Positions 45,446 to 55,381 are shown, counted from the stretch's first letter. The stretch is DNA of 62,131 nucleotides from Cellulosilyticum sp. (GCA_017421915.1 JAFOHG010000009.1:1-62131); one strand, 5' to 3'. The notes: generated from the letters alone by a model not told the origin. Made by a program: numbers and translations.

Positions 45446-46084
45446 CTAATCAATAAAATCTACAACTTGTTCTAATTCTAAACGTTCAGGTTTAGCTGGT
45501 AATTCTTCTACTGGCACTCCCATAGCAATCATAGACATTAATTCATATTCTTCTGAAACCGTACCAATTAAGTTTTCTACTTCTTTTTTTGCATGTGCTG
45601 GTCCTGTCATATAGCAAGTACCATATCCTAGCTGCATTGCTGTAAGTAAAAAATTTTCTACTGCCGCACCAATTGCTTGTGCTGCTGATTGTGTAGATTT
45701 TAATGCCTCTATAATTTCTTGTTTTGCTTTATTTGACTTTAAGATTTTTTCTTCAATCATAAAATAAGGTTTTGCATAAACAACAACTAAGACAGGTGCA
45801 TTTTTAAACAAAGTATAATATTTCATGAGCTTCATAAATTTTTCCTGAACTTTTTCATCTTCTGCACATGCTGCAATTTCTTGATGTCTTTCTTCTACTA
45901 CTTTAGCAATTTGAGCAATAAGTTCTTTATTTTGAATAACAACAAAATGCCAATTTTGTTGATGCTTTGGAGAAGGTGCCTGACATGCTGCTTTTAAACA
46001 TTCAATAATATCTTCTCTCTTTACAGGTTCATTCTTAAACTTTCTAATACTTTTTCTTTTATAAATACCCTCAATAATTTCCAT
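45446..46084 (-). CDS. Nitroreductase family protein
   Basis: A 212-residue flavoprotein. It starts with the family's FMN-binding segment GIYKRKSIRKFKNEPVKRED and continues with CQAPSPKHQQNWHFVVI (~33-50), VENFLLTAMQLGYGTCYM (~140) and LIGTVSEEYELMSMIAMGVP (~172-190). It binds FMN and reduces nitro, quinone or flavin-type substrates with NAD(P)H. The actual substrate is unknown. A GGAGGAAC site precedes the ATG. Single gene. Confidence 0.88.
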   Translation of the reverse strand: MEIIEGIYKRKSIRKFKNEPVKREDIIECLKAACQAPSPKHQQNWHFVVIQNKELIAQIAKVVEERHQEIAACAEDEKVQEKFMKLMKYYTLFKNAPVLVVVYAKPYFMIEEKILKSNKAKQEIIEALKSTQSAAQAIGAAVENFLLTAMQLGYGTCYMTGPAHAKKEVENLIGTVSEEYELMSMIAMGVPVEELPAKPERLELEQVVDFID

Positions 46085-46202
46085 TTGTTCCTCCCATATT
46101 CTATATTTCTTATGTTTATTTTCATTTCCTCTTGAATCATACTAAGTATGTCTTCTATTAGTATACTCAATGTATTTCGTAAAAGTAAATAATTCTTATC
46201 CC

Positions 46203-47150
46203 TTACAGCCATTTTTTCTTTTTAAACCACCAAATACAAACTACACTACTTAATAGGCTAAGTATAATGACATAAAAATATCCATATTTCCAAGAAATTT
46301 CAGGCATACTAGTAAAGTTCATTCCATACCAACCTACAATAAGCGTTAATGGCAAGAATAAACTTGTCATTAAAGTAAAATATTTCATAATGCGATTGAG
46401 CTGAATATCAACTTGCGCATCATAAGCTTCTCTTACATGTGTTGTATACTCATTAATTTGATCTATTAGGTGATTTAATCGACTTACACGATTCTTTAAT
46501 ATTTTAAAATAACGTACATCTTCTCTAGTACAAATTTCATTATCATTACCTATTAAATCTTCAATTATATCTATTAATGGATCATAATGCCCTTTAAAAA
46601 TGGCAATCTGTTTTTTTAATTCACTCATTTCTTTTAAAAAATGCTGTACTACATCATTAAGTACATCATTCTCTAGATGCTCAATACAACTTTGTATTTC
46701 TTCTAGGTGTCCTCTATCTTCTGCAATTATATCATCTAAGATTCTATAAAATACATAGCCTAAGGTATAACCATCTACCTTATCTTTCTGTAGTGTCTGA
46801 ATAAATTCCTTTAGCCAATCACCTAACTCATCGACAACTATAACTAGCTGATTTTTATCAATAAGGAAATATATGAATTCAGTTTTATAATTTTTCCCAT
46901 TCCAAATAATCTTTTGTAAAATCCCAAAATCATACTGTGCATAAATTTCTACCTTGGCTATCTTTTCACTATCTAACCATCTTTTTAGCATGAATTCATT
47001 GAGTTGAAGTCTTTTATAAATCTCTCCCGATTGCTTAAGATTTTCTATTTCTTCTTTAGTAAAAATAAGCCATGCTGCATGATCCATTTGCTTCATTTTA
47101 TCATGAATAGGAATAATCTTTTGTTCTTTGGTAATATCAAAACCCTGCAT
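46203..47150 (-). CDS. CorA-like magnesium transporter
   Basis: A 315-residue protein with the CorA plan: a soluble N-terminal domain (~1-130), a long helix (VREAYDAQVDIQLNRIMKYF, ~230-260), and two C-terminal membrane helices. The signature YGMNF is between them (~280) and the C-terminus is basic (FKKKKWL). It forms a pentameric Mg2+/divalent channel. The GMN selectivity motif is intact. Single gene with GGTGAAAAG upstream of the start. Confidence 0.93.
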   Translation of the reverse strand: MQGFDITKEQKIIPIHDKMKQMDHAAWLIFTKEEIENLKQSGEIYKRLQLNEFMLKRWLDSEKIAKVEIYAQYDFGILQKIIWNGKNYKTEFIYFLIDKNQLVIVVDELGDWLKEFIQTLQKDKVDGYTLGYVFYRILDDIIAEDRGHLEEIQSCIEHLENDVLNDVVQHFLKEMSELKKQIAIFKGHYDPLIDIIEDLIGNDNEICTREDVRYFKILKNRVSRLNHLIDQINEYTTHVREAYDAQVDIQLNRIMKYFTLMTSLFLPLTLIVGWYGMNFTSMPEISWKYGYFYVIILSLLSSVVCIWWFKKKKWL

Positions 47151-47261
47151 CTTTTCACCTCAACCCCAATATACTAGTTGTATTGTATCCTTATATATTG
47201 ATAGCTATTCTAATACACTTTTGAGAGGTTAAACTATTACTTTAAATTCTTATTAATAAAA

Positions 47262-47326
47262 AAGGAGCTTTATGAGATAGCTGCATTAACTTAACATTTC
47301 ATGTACACTATTTCTCATAGCTCCTT
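47262..47326 (-). terminator. Long hairpin terminator after the methionine aminopeptidase gene
   Basis: AAAGGAGC..ATGAGA..AG (from 47262) pairs with CT..TCTCAT..GCTCCTT (to 47326). On the minus strand it ends in TTTTTTATT. Confidence 0.8.
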
Positions 47327-47338
47327 ATAATAATCTAT

Positions 47339-48208
47339 TTAGTATGCAATAACTTCTACACCCGTTTCTGTAATTAAAATAGTTTTTTCCCATTGTGCAG
47401 ATAAAGAATCATCTTCTGTATAAACAGTCCATCCATCTTCTTCATCAAAGCATACTTCATAGTTTCCTTCATTCACCATTGGTTCAACTGTCAATGTCAT
47501 ACCTGGTACTAAAAGCATGCCTTCTCCTCTTTCACCTACATGTGGTACGAAAGGTTCTTCGTGGAATTGTTTACCGATTCCATGTCCCCCTAAATCTACA
47601 ACAATTGAGTAACCATTTTTTCTAGCATGTTCTTCTACTGCTGCCCCAATATCACCTAAAAATCCCCATGGTTTAATAGCTTCAATACCAATCTCCATAC
47701 ATTCTTTTGCTACACGTACAAGACGCTCGGCTTCTTGACTTACTTGCCCAATCATAAACATTCTAGATGCATCTGCATAATATCCATCAACAATCGTTGT
47801 CACATCCACATTTACAATATCGCCATCTTGAATAATGGTTTCTTCTGATGGAATCCCATGACATACAACATTATTAATAGAAACACAAACACTCTTTGGA
47901 TAACCTTGATAATTTAAAGGTGCTGGAATACCACCATGTGCAATTGTATATTCATGTACAAGTGTATTAATTTCTTCTGTACTCATTCCAGCACAAATTT
48001 TTTCTCCTACTAAATCTAAAACACCATTATTTACTATAGCTGCTTTTTTCATTCCTTCAATATCTGCTGGTGTTTTAATAATTTCTCTTGGTGGTACTTC
48101 ATATCCTTTTAATTCATAGGCTTTTATTTTTTCATCAAAGTCTAGATGACATTTTTTATACTTTTTACCACTTCCACACCAACATGGTGCATTTCGATCA
48201 ATTGTCAT
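47339..48208 (-). CDS. map: Methionine aminopeptidase with N-terminal SEC-C motif
   Basis: A 289-residue type I enzyme. Residues 6-21 form a SEC-C zinc motif (APCWCGSGKKYKKCH). The peptidase domain has metal ligands in VNVDVTTIVDGYYADASRMF (two Asp), VDLGGHGIGKQFHEEPFVPH (His), GMTLTVEPMVNEG (Glu), and the final Glu in the WEKTILITETG region. It removes N-terminal methionine. SEC-C forms are widespread in clostridia and may help ribosome or SecA contact. GGAGG-type site before the ATG. Confidence 0.96.
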   Translation of the reverse strand: MTIDRNAPCWCGSGKKYKKCHLDFDEKIKAYELKGYEVPPREIIKTPADIEGMKKAAIVNNGVLDLVGEKICAGMSTEEINTLVHEYTIAHGGIPAPLNYQGYPKSVCVSINNVVCHGIPSEETIIQDGDIVNVDVTTIVDGYYADASRMFMIGQVSQEAERLVRVAKECMEIGIEAIKPWGFLGDIGAAVEEHARKNGYSIVVDLGGHGIGKQFHEEPFVPHVGERGEGMLLVPGMTLTVEPMVNEGNYEVCFDEEDGWTVYTEDDSLSAQWEKTILITETGVEVIAY

Positions 48209-48338
48209 TTTCTTTCCTCCCTAGTTTGCTTAAGCTTACTTTTTTATTATATACCTATTCAAAAATAATTACACGACTTATAATAATAAAGTAATTCATT
48301 TAATAGACTTTTATTTAAAATACTTAAGGAGTGTATCC

Positions 48339-49283
48339 ATGATTAAATTATTTACACATAATGACTTAGACGGTTTAGCTTGTGCATTACTTGCTCAGCT
48401 TGCATACGGAAAAGAGGCAGTAGATTTTGAAACCTGTCGCTATGAAGATATTAATGATAAACTAAATTTATATTTAGAAGAAAAACAATTTGATAATTTT
48501 GAGTATTGCTTTATAACAGATATTTCTATGAAAGATGAAACAGCTATATGCATTAATCAAACTTTTACTCAACCTGAGCAATACATTACACTTATTGATC
48601 ATCATATTAGTGCCATTGAATTAAATCAATATAATTGGTGTCATGTAACTATTGAAGATGACTACAACATAAAATGTAGTGGAACTTCTCTTTTTTATGA
48701 AGCACTTCTTCAATTAGATGTTCCTTTTAAAGAACGACTTCAAACACCACTTGTTAAGACATTTGTTGAAAAAGTACGTCGTTATGATACTTGGGATTGG
48801 CAAGCTTTAGAAGACATAGAGTCTAAACAGCTTAACGACTTATTTTTTATTCTTGGCAAAGAGCGCTTTTTAGACTATTGGCTTCCTCGTTTGGAACAGG
48901 ATTCTAGTGACTTTAGTTTTGATGAAACTCAAAAGTTACTTTTAGAAATTAGGCAAAATGAAATTGATCAATACATCGAAGCACGTAATGAAGAATTAAT
49001 TGAAAAAGAAATTGCAGGCTATAAAGCTGGTATTGTTTTTGCTAACCGCTTCCAAAGTGAACTTGGTAATCAATTAGCTCTTCTACATCCTGAATATGAT
49101 TTTATTGCTATGATTAATGTAGGTGGTGGCGTTTCATGCCGTACTGCTAAAGAAAATGTTAATCTAGCTGAAATAGCTAGTTTATTTGGTGGTGGTGGGC
49201 ATGCAAAAGCTGCTGGCTTACCTGTAAAAGATGAGGTTCGTGAAATGGTAATCAACCATATCTTTCATTTAAATTCTAATTAG
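48339..49283 (+). CDS. DHH family phosphoesterase, NrnB-like oligoribonuclease
   Basis: A 314-residue protein with the DHH motifs HNDLDGLA (residues ~7-14), FITDISM (~60), LIDHH (~85), and the C-terminal DHHA1 motif GGGGHAKAAG (~290). The family degrades short RNAs (nano-RNA) or cyclic dinucleotide products from the end; NrnB is the nearest match by eye. AAGGAG precedes the ATG. It starts an operon with the cation efflux gene ten bases downstream. Confidence 0.85.
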   Translation: MIKLFTHNDLDGLACALLAQLAYGKEAVDFETCRYEDINDKLNLYLEEKQFDNFEYCFITDISMKDETAICINQTFTQPEQYITLIDHHISAIELNQYNWCHVTIEDDYNIKCSGTSLFYEALLQLDVPFKERLQTPLVKTFVEKVRRYDTWDWQALEDIESKQLNDLFFILGKERFLDYWLPRLEQDSSDFSFDETQKLLLEIRQNEIDQYIEARNEELIEKEIAGYKAGIVFANRFQSELGNQLALLHPEYDFIAMINVGGGVSCRTAKENVNLAEIASLFGGGGHAKAAGLPVKDEVREMVINHIFHLNSN

Positions 49284-49293
49284 GGGGAGTTCT

Positions 49294-50493
49294 ATGAGAG
49301 ATTTTCTAATTAAGCGATTTATTAAAGACTACAATAACATCCATGATTTTAAAGTCCGTGAAGCTTATGGTTTGTTAGGTGGTGCTATTGGCATTATTGC
49401 TAACATCTTTTTATGTACAAGTAAAATTAGCATAGGTCTTATAAGTAGTAGTATTTCTATTTTAGCAGATGGCATTAATAATTTATCTGATGCTGCCTCT
49501 TCCATTGTAAGTTTAATTGGCTTTAAGCTTTCTAGTAAACCTGCTGATGAAGGGCATCCCTTCGGTCATGCCCGTATTGAATACTTATCAGGCCTTATTG
49601 TTTCCTTTATTATCTTACTACTTGGATTAGAACTTATTCGTTCCTCTTTTGGTAAGGTATTTAACCCTAAACCCTTAACCTTTAGCTGGGTTATGGTGAT
49701 TGTACTTGTACTCTCTATTGCTGTTAAAATATGGCTTTACTTATTCAATCGTGAATTAGGCAATCGTATTAATTCAACTAGTATGATTGCTACTGCAACT
49801 GATAGCTTAAATGATGTTATTGCCACTACTGCTGTTTTAATATCTCTATTTATAGCAAAATTCACAAAGTTAAACTTAGATGGCTATATGGGAATCGTTG
49901 TTGGGATTTTTATCTGCTACTCTGGATTTAATCTCGTAAAAGAAACGATTAATCCTCTTTTAGGTGAAGCCCCTTCTCCGGAACTTTTAGAGTCTCTTCA
50001 AAATAAGCTATTAAGTTATCCTAATATTTGTGGTTATCATGACTTAGTTTTGCATAGTTATGGACCTAATCGTTACTTTGCTTCTGTTCATGCTGAAGTA
50101 CCAGCCGATGCCAACTTATTAGAATGTCATGATATTATCGATACCATAGAAAAAGATTTTGCAAAAGAACTTGGTATTAACTTAGTCATTCACCTTGACC
50201 CTATCGTCACAGATGACGAAAATAGTAATGCTTTAAAAAGACAAGTTGAAACGATTATTCATCAAATTGATTGTGAACTTTCTATTCATGATTTTCGTCT
50301 TGTTATAGGGCAGACACATACTAATTTAATTTTTGATGTACTTGTCCCTGTTACACTTACTATTTCTCCTAAGTTATTAGCAAAACAAATTGATGAGGAA
50401 GTCAAAAAAATCGATTCTACCTACTATACTGTTATTACAGTAGATACTAATTATGTATCTACTTCTATTTCCTCTTATGAACATATTGATTAA
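49294..50493 (+). CDS. Cation diffusion facilitator, probable Mn2+ efflux type
   Basis: A 399-residue protein with six membrane helices and a C-terminal cytoplasmic domain. Helix 2 carries N62-xxx-D66 in DGINNLSDA, and helix 5 carries DSLND. The NxxxD/DxxxD pairing is the pattern of manganese-type CDF exporters, whereas zinc types have HxxxD. KPADEGHPFGHARIE follows helix 2 as usual. GGGGGAG precedes the ATG. The C-terminal part (~290-390) includes a second MMT1-like ferredoxin-fold segment, longer than the minimal FieF. Metal specificity is inferred. Confidence 0.88.
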   Translation: MRDFLIKRFIKDYNNIHDFKVREAYGLLGGAIGIIANIFLCTSKISIGLISSSISILADGINNLSDAASSIVSLIGFKLSSKPADEGHPFGHARIEYLSGLIVSFIILLLGLELIRSSFGKVFNPKPLTFSWVMVIVLVLSIAVKIWLYLFNRELGNRINSTSMIATATDSLNDVIATTAVLISLFIAKFTKLNLDGYMGIVVGIFICYSGFNLVKETINPLLGEAPSPELLESLQNKLLSYPNICGYHDLVLHSYGPNRYFASVHAEVPADANLLECHDIIDTIEKDFAKELGINLVIHLDPIVTDDENSNALKRQVETIIHQIDCELSIHDFRLVIGQTHTNLIFDVLVPVTLTISPKLLAKQIDEEVKKIDSTYYTVITVDTNYVSTSISSYEHID

Positions 50494-50532
50494 TATAAAA
50501 GGTGCTATCCATACCAGATAGCACCTTTTATA
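50494..50532 (+). terminator. Terminator of the DHH-CDF operon
   Basis: TATAAAAGGTGCTATC (50494-50509) pairs with GATAGCACCTTTTATA (50517-50532) around a 7-base loop, immediately after the stop. Confidence 0.85.
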
Positions 50533-50685
50533 TTAGAACTTTTTATTCCGCACTATAACTTTATAATTTTTACATTTTTATTATTTATTTTATATTTTAT
50601 TTTCACTAATTTATATTTAATTCATAAAAATATTATATTTTATAAGTTGATTGAATTTATATATTTTTAAGGAGGTCTATCTTAT

Positions 50686-52080
50686 ATGCAGGCAAGTAAG
50701 CATTTTATACCTTGTATTTTATTATCAGCCCTTATTTCTTCTACACTTATGGGCTGTGGTAGTTCTGAGGCATCATCCGATGCTGTCTCCTCTGAGCAGC
50801 CATCTATTACCACCAGTGTAGAAACGCAAACTTTATCAGAGGGTCTCATCCAAGAATATAAAACGATTTCTTCTAACATTCTACCTCAAAGTGAAGTAGC
50901 TGTTATTCCTAAAGTGGGTGGAACTGTTTCAAAAGTATACGTTAAGGTTGGAGATGAAGTTAAAGCAGGAGATTTACTTTTTGAAATTGATTCAACAGAT
51001 TTACAACTTCAAGTTAAATCTGCTCAAAATTCTGTGGATTCTGCTCAAGTTTCTGTTTCTTCTGCTCAAAACTCCGTTTCTTCTGCTCAAGCTGGATTAA
51101 ATTCTGCTCAAGCTAGCTATGAGATGAATACAGGTAGTGCAATTGATAAACAAATCTCCTCTCAAAAAGCTAATATTGAAAATTTAGAAAGACAATATAA
51201 TGATCTTGTAAATGATTTAGAAACCAATAAATCACTTTTGGAAATTGGTGCTGTTTCTCAAGATGTGGTTAATGCATTAGACTTGCAAGTAGCTACTGCT
51301 AAAACAAATCTTGATCAAGCAAAAGAACAACTTAAAACACTGGAAGAAAAAACAGTTGCTGAAACAAAACGTGTTTCTGAAGCCTCTATTAAGCAAGCTG
51401 AAGCTTCTGTCAAACAAGCTCAAACTTCTGTCTCTCAAGCTGAGGCTTCTGTAAGACAATCTCAAACAAGTCTTGAAAGTGCACAAAGACAGTTATCTTA
51501 TACTCAAGTTAAAGCTGAGATTGATGGGGTAATTAGTACATGTAATGTTACAGAAGGTTCAACCGTATCAGCTGGTGCTTCACCTTTAAGTATTATCGAT
51601 ATTGATTCTGTTAAAATTTCTTTTAATGTAACGGGCGATATGATTAATCGCATTCATGTTGGTAATGCTGTTAATACTTTTATAGATGCTGTATCTAATG
51701 AACCTTTTAATAGTGTCATCTCTACTGTATCACCTGCTGCTACTGGTATGAGTGGTCTGTATCCTGTAGAAATCAATATTGATAACCCTGAACATCTTCT
51801 TAAGCCAGGTATGTTTGCAACTTCACAGATTATTTTATCTGAAAATACTAAGGCTATTAGTGTACCTATTAATGCTGTTATAGATAAAAATGATGAAAAA
51901 TATGTATTCACTGTAGACGCTAATAATATAGCTCATAAAGTAGTTGTCGAAACGGGTATTGAAAATGACTCCTATATTGAGCTTACTTCTGGTGTCAATG
52001 TTAATGACATAGTTGTTATTAAAGGACAAGATTATTTATCTGATGGTAGCTTAGTATCTATAGTTACTTCTAATGAATAG
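50686..52080 (+). CDS. RND efflux pump membrane fusion lipoprotein
   Basis: A 464-residue periplasmic-adaptor-type protein. The signal peptide ends in the lipobox LMGC (Cys ~25). It has an N-terminal lipoyl half (VIPKVGGTVSKVYVKVGDEVKAGDLLFEID, ~70-100), then a coiled-coil hairpin made of two runs of five exact heptads (~112-146 and ~233-267). The second lipoyl half (SYTQVKAEIDGVISTCNVTEG) and a beta-barrel follow. It links to the RND pump encoded 18 bases downstream. In a single-membrane cell it is anchored outside. GGAGG precedes the ATG. Confidence 0.93.
   Translation: MQASKHFIPCILLSALISSTLMGCGSSEASSDAVSSEQPSITTSVETQTLSEGLIQEYKTISSNILPQSEVAVIPKVGGTVSKVYVKVGDEVKAGDLLFEIDSTDLQLQVKSAQNSVDSAQVSVSSAQNSVSSAQAGLNSAQASYEMNTGSAIDKQISSQKANIENLERQYNDLVNDLETNKSLLEIGAVSQDVVNALDLQVATAKTNLDQAKEQLKTLEEKTVAETKRVSEASIKQAEASVKQAQTSVSQAEASVRQSQTSLESAQRQLSYTQVKAEIDGVISTCNVTEGSTVSAGASPLSIIDIDSVKISFNVTGDMINRIHVGNAVNTFIDAVSNEPFNSVISTVSPAATGMSGLYPVEINIDNPEHLLKPGMFATSQIILSENTKAISVPINAVIDKNDEKYVFTVDANNIAHKVVVETGIENDSYIELTSGVNVNDIVVIKGQDYLSDGSLVSIVTSNE
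51019..51123 (+). repeat. Five 21-base tandem repeats (coding, ascending coiled-coil helix)
   Basis: TCTGCTCAA recurs every 21 bases at 51019, 51040, 51061, 51082 and 51103. Each unit encodes a heptad of the form SAQxSVx. A matching set of five heptads (xSVxQAx type) lies at 51382-51486 in the return helix. Confidence 0.8.
51382..51486 (+). repeat. Five 21-base repeats (coding, descending coiled-coil helix)
   Basis: The codons give ASIKQAE, ASVKQAQ, TSVSQAE, ASVRQSQ and TSLESAQ: five heptads in register. Their number equals the ascending set at 51019-51123. Confidence 0.75.
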
Positions 52081-52098
52081 AATGGGGGATTGATAACA

Positions 52099-55000
52099 AT
52101 GGATATTATTAAATTTTCAATTAAACGCCCTGTTACTATTCTAATGTGTATTCTTGTAGCAGTTATATTAGGGATTGTTTCTCTTAATAAAATGGACATG
52201 GAACTTATGTCCTCTATTGACCTACCTTATGCTCTGGTTATAACAAGTTATAAAGATGCCGGTCCTGAAGAAATCGAAAGTCTTATTACAGAACCTATTG
52301 AAGGGGCTATTGCTAACGTACAAAATATTAATGCAATGATGTCTACTTCATCTGAAGGTACTTCAATTGTAGGTGTAGAGTTTGAATATGGTACCGATAT
52401 GGATGAAGCCATTACGGATATGAAAGAAAAAATTGACTTAATTCAAATGATATTACCTGATAGTGTAGATAAACCTACTGTTCTAAAAATGGATATGAAC
52501 TCTCCTACTGTTGCTAATATCGCTATTACTTCAGATACATTAAGTAATAACGAACTCCTTTCTTTAGTAGAGGATACGCTTAAACCAAGATTTGAAAGAC
52601 AATCAGATGTAGCATCTGTTGACCTAGTTGGTGGAAAAGAAACAGAAATTATTGTAGAAATTAACCCTGAAAAAATGGAAGGTCTAGGGCTAAGTATGCA
52701 ACAAATTGCTGGTATATTAGCTGCTGAAAATCAAAATCAATCTGGTGGTACGGTTGATTATGGTGATAAATCTCTTACAATCAGCTCAAAACTTAAAATG
52801 GTTAATATTGATGATGTAAGACAGACACCAATTACCTTGGGGACAGGTGCTGTCGTTCAACTTCAAGATATTGCTAAGATTACTGAACAAGATAAAGAAG
52901 TCACTTCTATTAGCCGTTATAATGGCGAAGAATGTATTGCACTTCAGATTTCGAAAACGAGTGATGGAAATGCTGTATCAGTTGTTTCTTCTATTCAAAA
53001 AGAGGTTTCCAAAGTTGCTACAGAATATCCAAACATCAATATTGCAATCACAGATGAAACTGGAAGTATTATTGAAGATTCTATTAATGGTGTATTAGAA
53101 AATATTATGATTGGTGCAGGCTTAGCCATTATTATTTTATTTATATTTCTTAAGAATATTGGTCTTACAGCTATTATTGCCATTTCAATGCCACTTTCTA
53201 TTGTTATTACTTTAGTTCTTCTTTATTTTTCTGGTGTTACACTTAATGTTGTTTCATTAGGTGGGCTTTCAATTGGTGTTGGTATGCTTGTTGATAACTC
53301 CGTTGTTGTTATTGAAAATATTTATCGTTTCCGTAGTAAAGAAGGTTACAGCAAAATCAAAGGAACTTATCTTGCAGCTAAAGAAGTTTTCTCTTCTGTT
53401 TTTGCTTCAACCTTAACTACAATTGTTATCTTCGTACCTTTTGTTTTTGCTAATGGTCTAGTAAAAGAAGTCTTTATGGATTTAGCACTATCTGTTGTTT
53501 TCTCTTTAATTGCTTCTTTAATTTCTTCTGTTACCGTTGTACCAATGATTGCAGGAAATTTAGTTAATAATGTACATAGAAATAGAGCTCCTAAGCTCTT
53601 AGGATTTATCAATGTTCTTCTAGATTTATTTGATAAATTTATTACTGGTTTAAGTAATGGATATTCTAAAGTACTGCATTTAGCTATTCGTTGTAAGAAA
53701 AGAACACTTCTTATTGTTATTTGTATCTTCATTGGCTCTTTATCTCTTTATCCTGCTATAGGAATGGAACTTATGCCTAGCTCTGATGAAGGTAAGGTGA
53801 CCGTTACAATTACACCACCGGCTGGTAGTTCATTAGATGTTATTAATAACCTTTCCTCACAAGCTGAAGGTTATTTAAGCCAAATTCCAGAAGTTACTAC
53901 CCTAACAGCTTCCATTACTGGGCCTAGCTCTGGTTCTGTTTCAATGACTAGCCTCTTTTCTTCAAGTTCATCTCAAAGTATGATTACAGCAACCTTAGTA
54001 GATAAAACTGAAAGAAGTAAAAGTACAGATGATATAGCTGAAGAAATTCGTCACCTTTTAACTCAGCTTGCCGGCTGTGAAATTACAGTTTCTTCTGCCT
54101 CAAGTATGGGGAGCCTTGCAGGTGGTGGCGTAGAAATTGAAATTTACGGAGATGATACTAACACTTTAAAAGAAGTTAGCAAACAAGTTGAAGCTCAACT
54201 TGCCAATATTGAAGGTATTAGACAAATCACAAGCTCTATTGACGAAGCAAAAAAACAAGTTTCTCTTTCTTTTGATAAAGATAAAATCCGTCAATACGGC
54301 TTAACTGGTAGCGATGTTGCTTCTCAAATCCGTTCAACCATTAACGGAAATACAGCAACAACTATTAAAGCAAATGGTACAGAAACAGATGTTAGAATTA
54401 TCTATCCTGAAAGCGCCTATGATACGCTAAATACAGTTGGAGATATTAGTATTAAAACTAATACTGGTGTTTATGTTCCCGTTTCCTCTATTGCTACTAT
54501 TTCTATTGATGAAACTCAAACTTCTATTAGCCGTATCGATCAAAAACGTTATATTACTGTAAGTGCCGATATCTATAATCGTGACTCAGGAAGTGTTAAT
54601 AAAGATGTGAATGCACTTATTAAGCAAATGACTTTACCAGATGGCTGTAGCTTTAATCTAGGTGGTACCGATGAAATGATGGTCGAAACATTTACCTCTC
54701 TTATTCTCGTTATCGTCTTAGCAATTATATTAGTTTATGCAGTTATGGCAGCACAATTTGAATCCTTTATTAATCCACTTATTATTATGTTCACGATTCC
54801 ACTTGCTTTAACTGGTACCTTTATTTTACTATTCCTATTAGATGAAACCATTAGTATGATTTCATTACTCGGTTGCCTTGTATTAGTTGGTATCGTTGTT
54901 AATAATGGTATTATCTTAATTGACTATATTAATACCTTAAGAGACCGTGATCATTTACCTATTGAAGATGCTGTTCTTACTGCTTGTCCGACTAGACTTC

Positions 55001-55254
55001 GTCCAGTACTTATGACTGCACTCACAACTATTCTCGGGCAAGTTCCAGTTATTCTTTCTACAGAAGCAAATGGTGAAATGCTTCGTGGTATGGGTATTGT
55101 TATTGCTGGTGGATTAACTACATCTACTTTATTAACCTTAATCGTTATTCCTATTTTATATATGTACTTCGATAAATTTAATCATAAGTTCCGAAAACTC
55201 TTCAAACTTGGAAAGAAACGAAATATCTATGAAGTAGATGCAGAGTGCTCCTAA
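52099..55254 (+). CDS. RND family efflux pump (HAE1/AcrB-like)
   Basis: About 1051 residues with twelve membrane helices and two large external loops, repeated as in AcrB. The start is the ATG at 52099, nine bases after GGGGGA; an in-frame TTG at 52090 overlaps that site. Helix 4 has GMLVDNSVVVIENIYRF, keeping the first proton-relay Asp but with Asn for the second. Helix 10 has VVNNGIILIDY, with Asn at the AcrB Lys940 position. This pattern is common in non-proteobacterial RND pumps. It works with the lipoprotein upstream. The exported compound is unknown, and no regulator gene is adjacent. Confidence 0.94.
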   Translation: MDIIKFSIKRPVTILMCILVAVILGIVSLNKMDMELMSSIDLPYALVITSYKDAGPEEIESLITEPIEGAIANVQNINAMMSTSSEGTSIVGVEFEYGTDMDEAITDMKEKIDLIQMILPDSVDKPTVLKMDMNSPTVANIAITSDTLSNNELLSLVEDTLKPRFERQSDVASVDLVGGKETEIIVEINPEKMEGLGLSMQQIAGILAAENQNQSGGTVDYGDKSLTISSKLKMVNIDDVRQTPITLGTGAVVQLQDIAKITEQDKEVTSISRYNGEECIALQISKTSDGNAVSVVSSIQKEVSKVATEYPNINIAITDETGSIIEDSINGVLENIMIGAGLAIIILFIFLKNIGLTAIIAISMPLSIVITLVLLYFSGVTLNVVSLGGLSIGVGMLVDNSVVVIENIYRFRSKEGYSKIKGTYLAAKEVFSSVFASTLTTIVIFVPFVFANGLVKEVFMDLALSVVFSLIASLISSVTVVPMIAGNLVNNVHRNRAPKLLGFINVLLDLFDKFITGLSNGYSKVLHLAIRCKKRTLLIVICIFIGSLSLYPAIGMELMPSSDEGKVTVTITPPAGSSLDVINNLSSQAEGYLSQIPEVTTLTASITGPSSGSVSMTSLFSSSSSQSMITATLVDKTERSKSTDDIAEEIRHLLTQLAGCEITVSSASSMGSLAGGGVEIEIYGDDTNTLKEVSKQVEAQLANIEGIRQITSSIDEAKKQVSLSFDKDKIRQYGLTGSDVASQIRSTINGNTATTIKANGTETDVRIIYPESAYDTLNTVGDISIKTNTGVYVPVSSIATISIDETQTSISRIDQKRYITVSADIYNRDSGSVNKDVNALIKQMTLPDGCSFNLGGTDEMMVETFTSLILVIVLAIILVYAVMAAQFESFINPLIIMFTIPLALTGTFILLFLLDETISMISLLGCLVLVGIVVNNGIILIDYINTLRDRDHLPIEDAVLTACPTRLRPVLMTALTTILGQVPVILSTEANGEMLRGMGIVIAGGLTTSTLLTLIVIPILYMYFDKFNHKFRKLFKLGKKRNIYEVDAECS

Positions 55255-55339
55255 TACTTATTATTCACCCAAAGCAGCTACTCTCAAAAAATGATAGATA
55301 GGCTACAAAAATAATTAAATCATTTAATTTATAACCTAA

Positions 55340-55381
55340 AAGAGGTATAAAACTAAGTAAATTGTTAGTTTTATACCTCTT
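55340..55381. terminator. Bidirectional terminator between RND pump and ion channel
   Basis: AAGAGGTATAAAACTAA (55340-55356) pairs perfectly with TTAGTTTTATACCTCTT (55365-55381) around an 8-base loop. Confidence 0.85.

Noticed and set aside
46021-46212. 63-codon minus-strand frame between nitroreductase and corA
   Set aside because: It overlaps the nitroreductase start, has no ribosome binding site, and has no recognisable composition.
51019-51486. Evenly spaced short repeats that could suggest a CRISPR array or VNTR
   Set aside because: The 21-base period is in frame and encodes coiled-coil heptads of the adaptor protein; there are no spacers.
51277-51486. 69-codon antisense frame rich in Leu, Ser, Arg and Phe
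   Set aside because: It is the mirror of the repetitive coiled-coil coding sequence.
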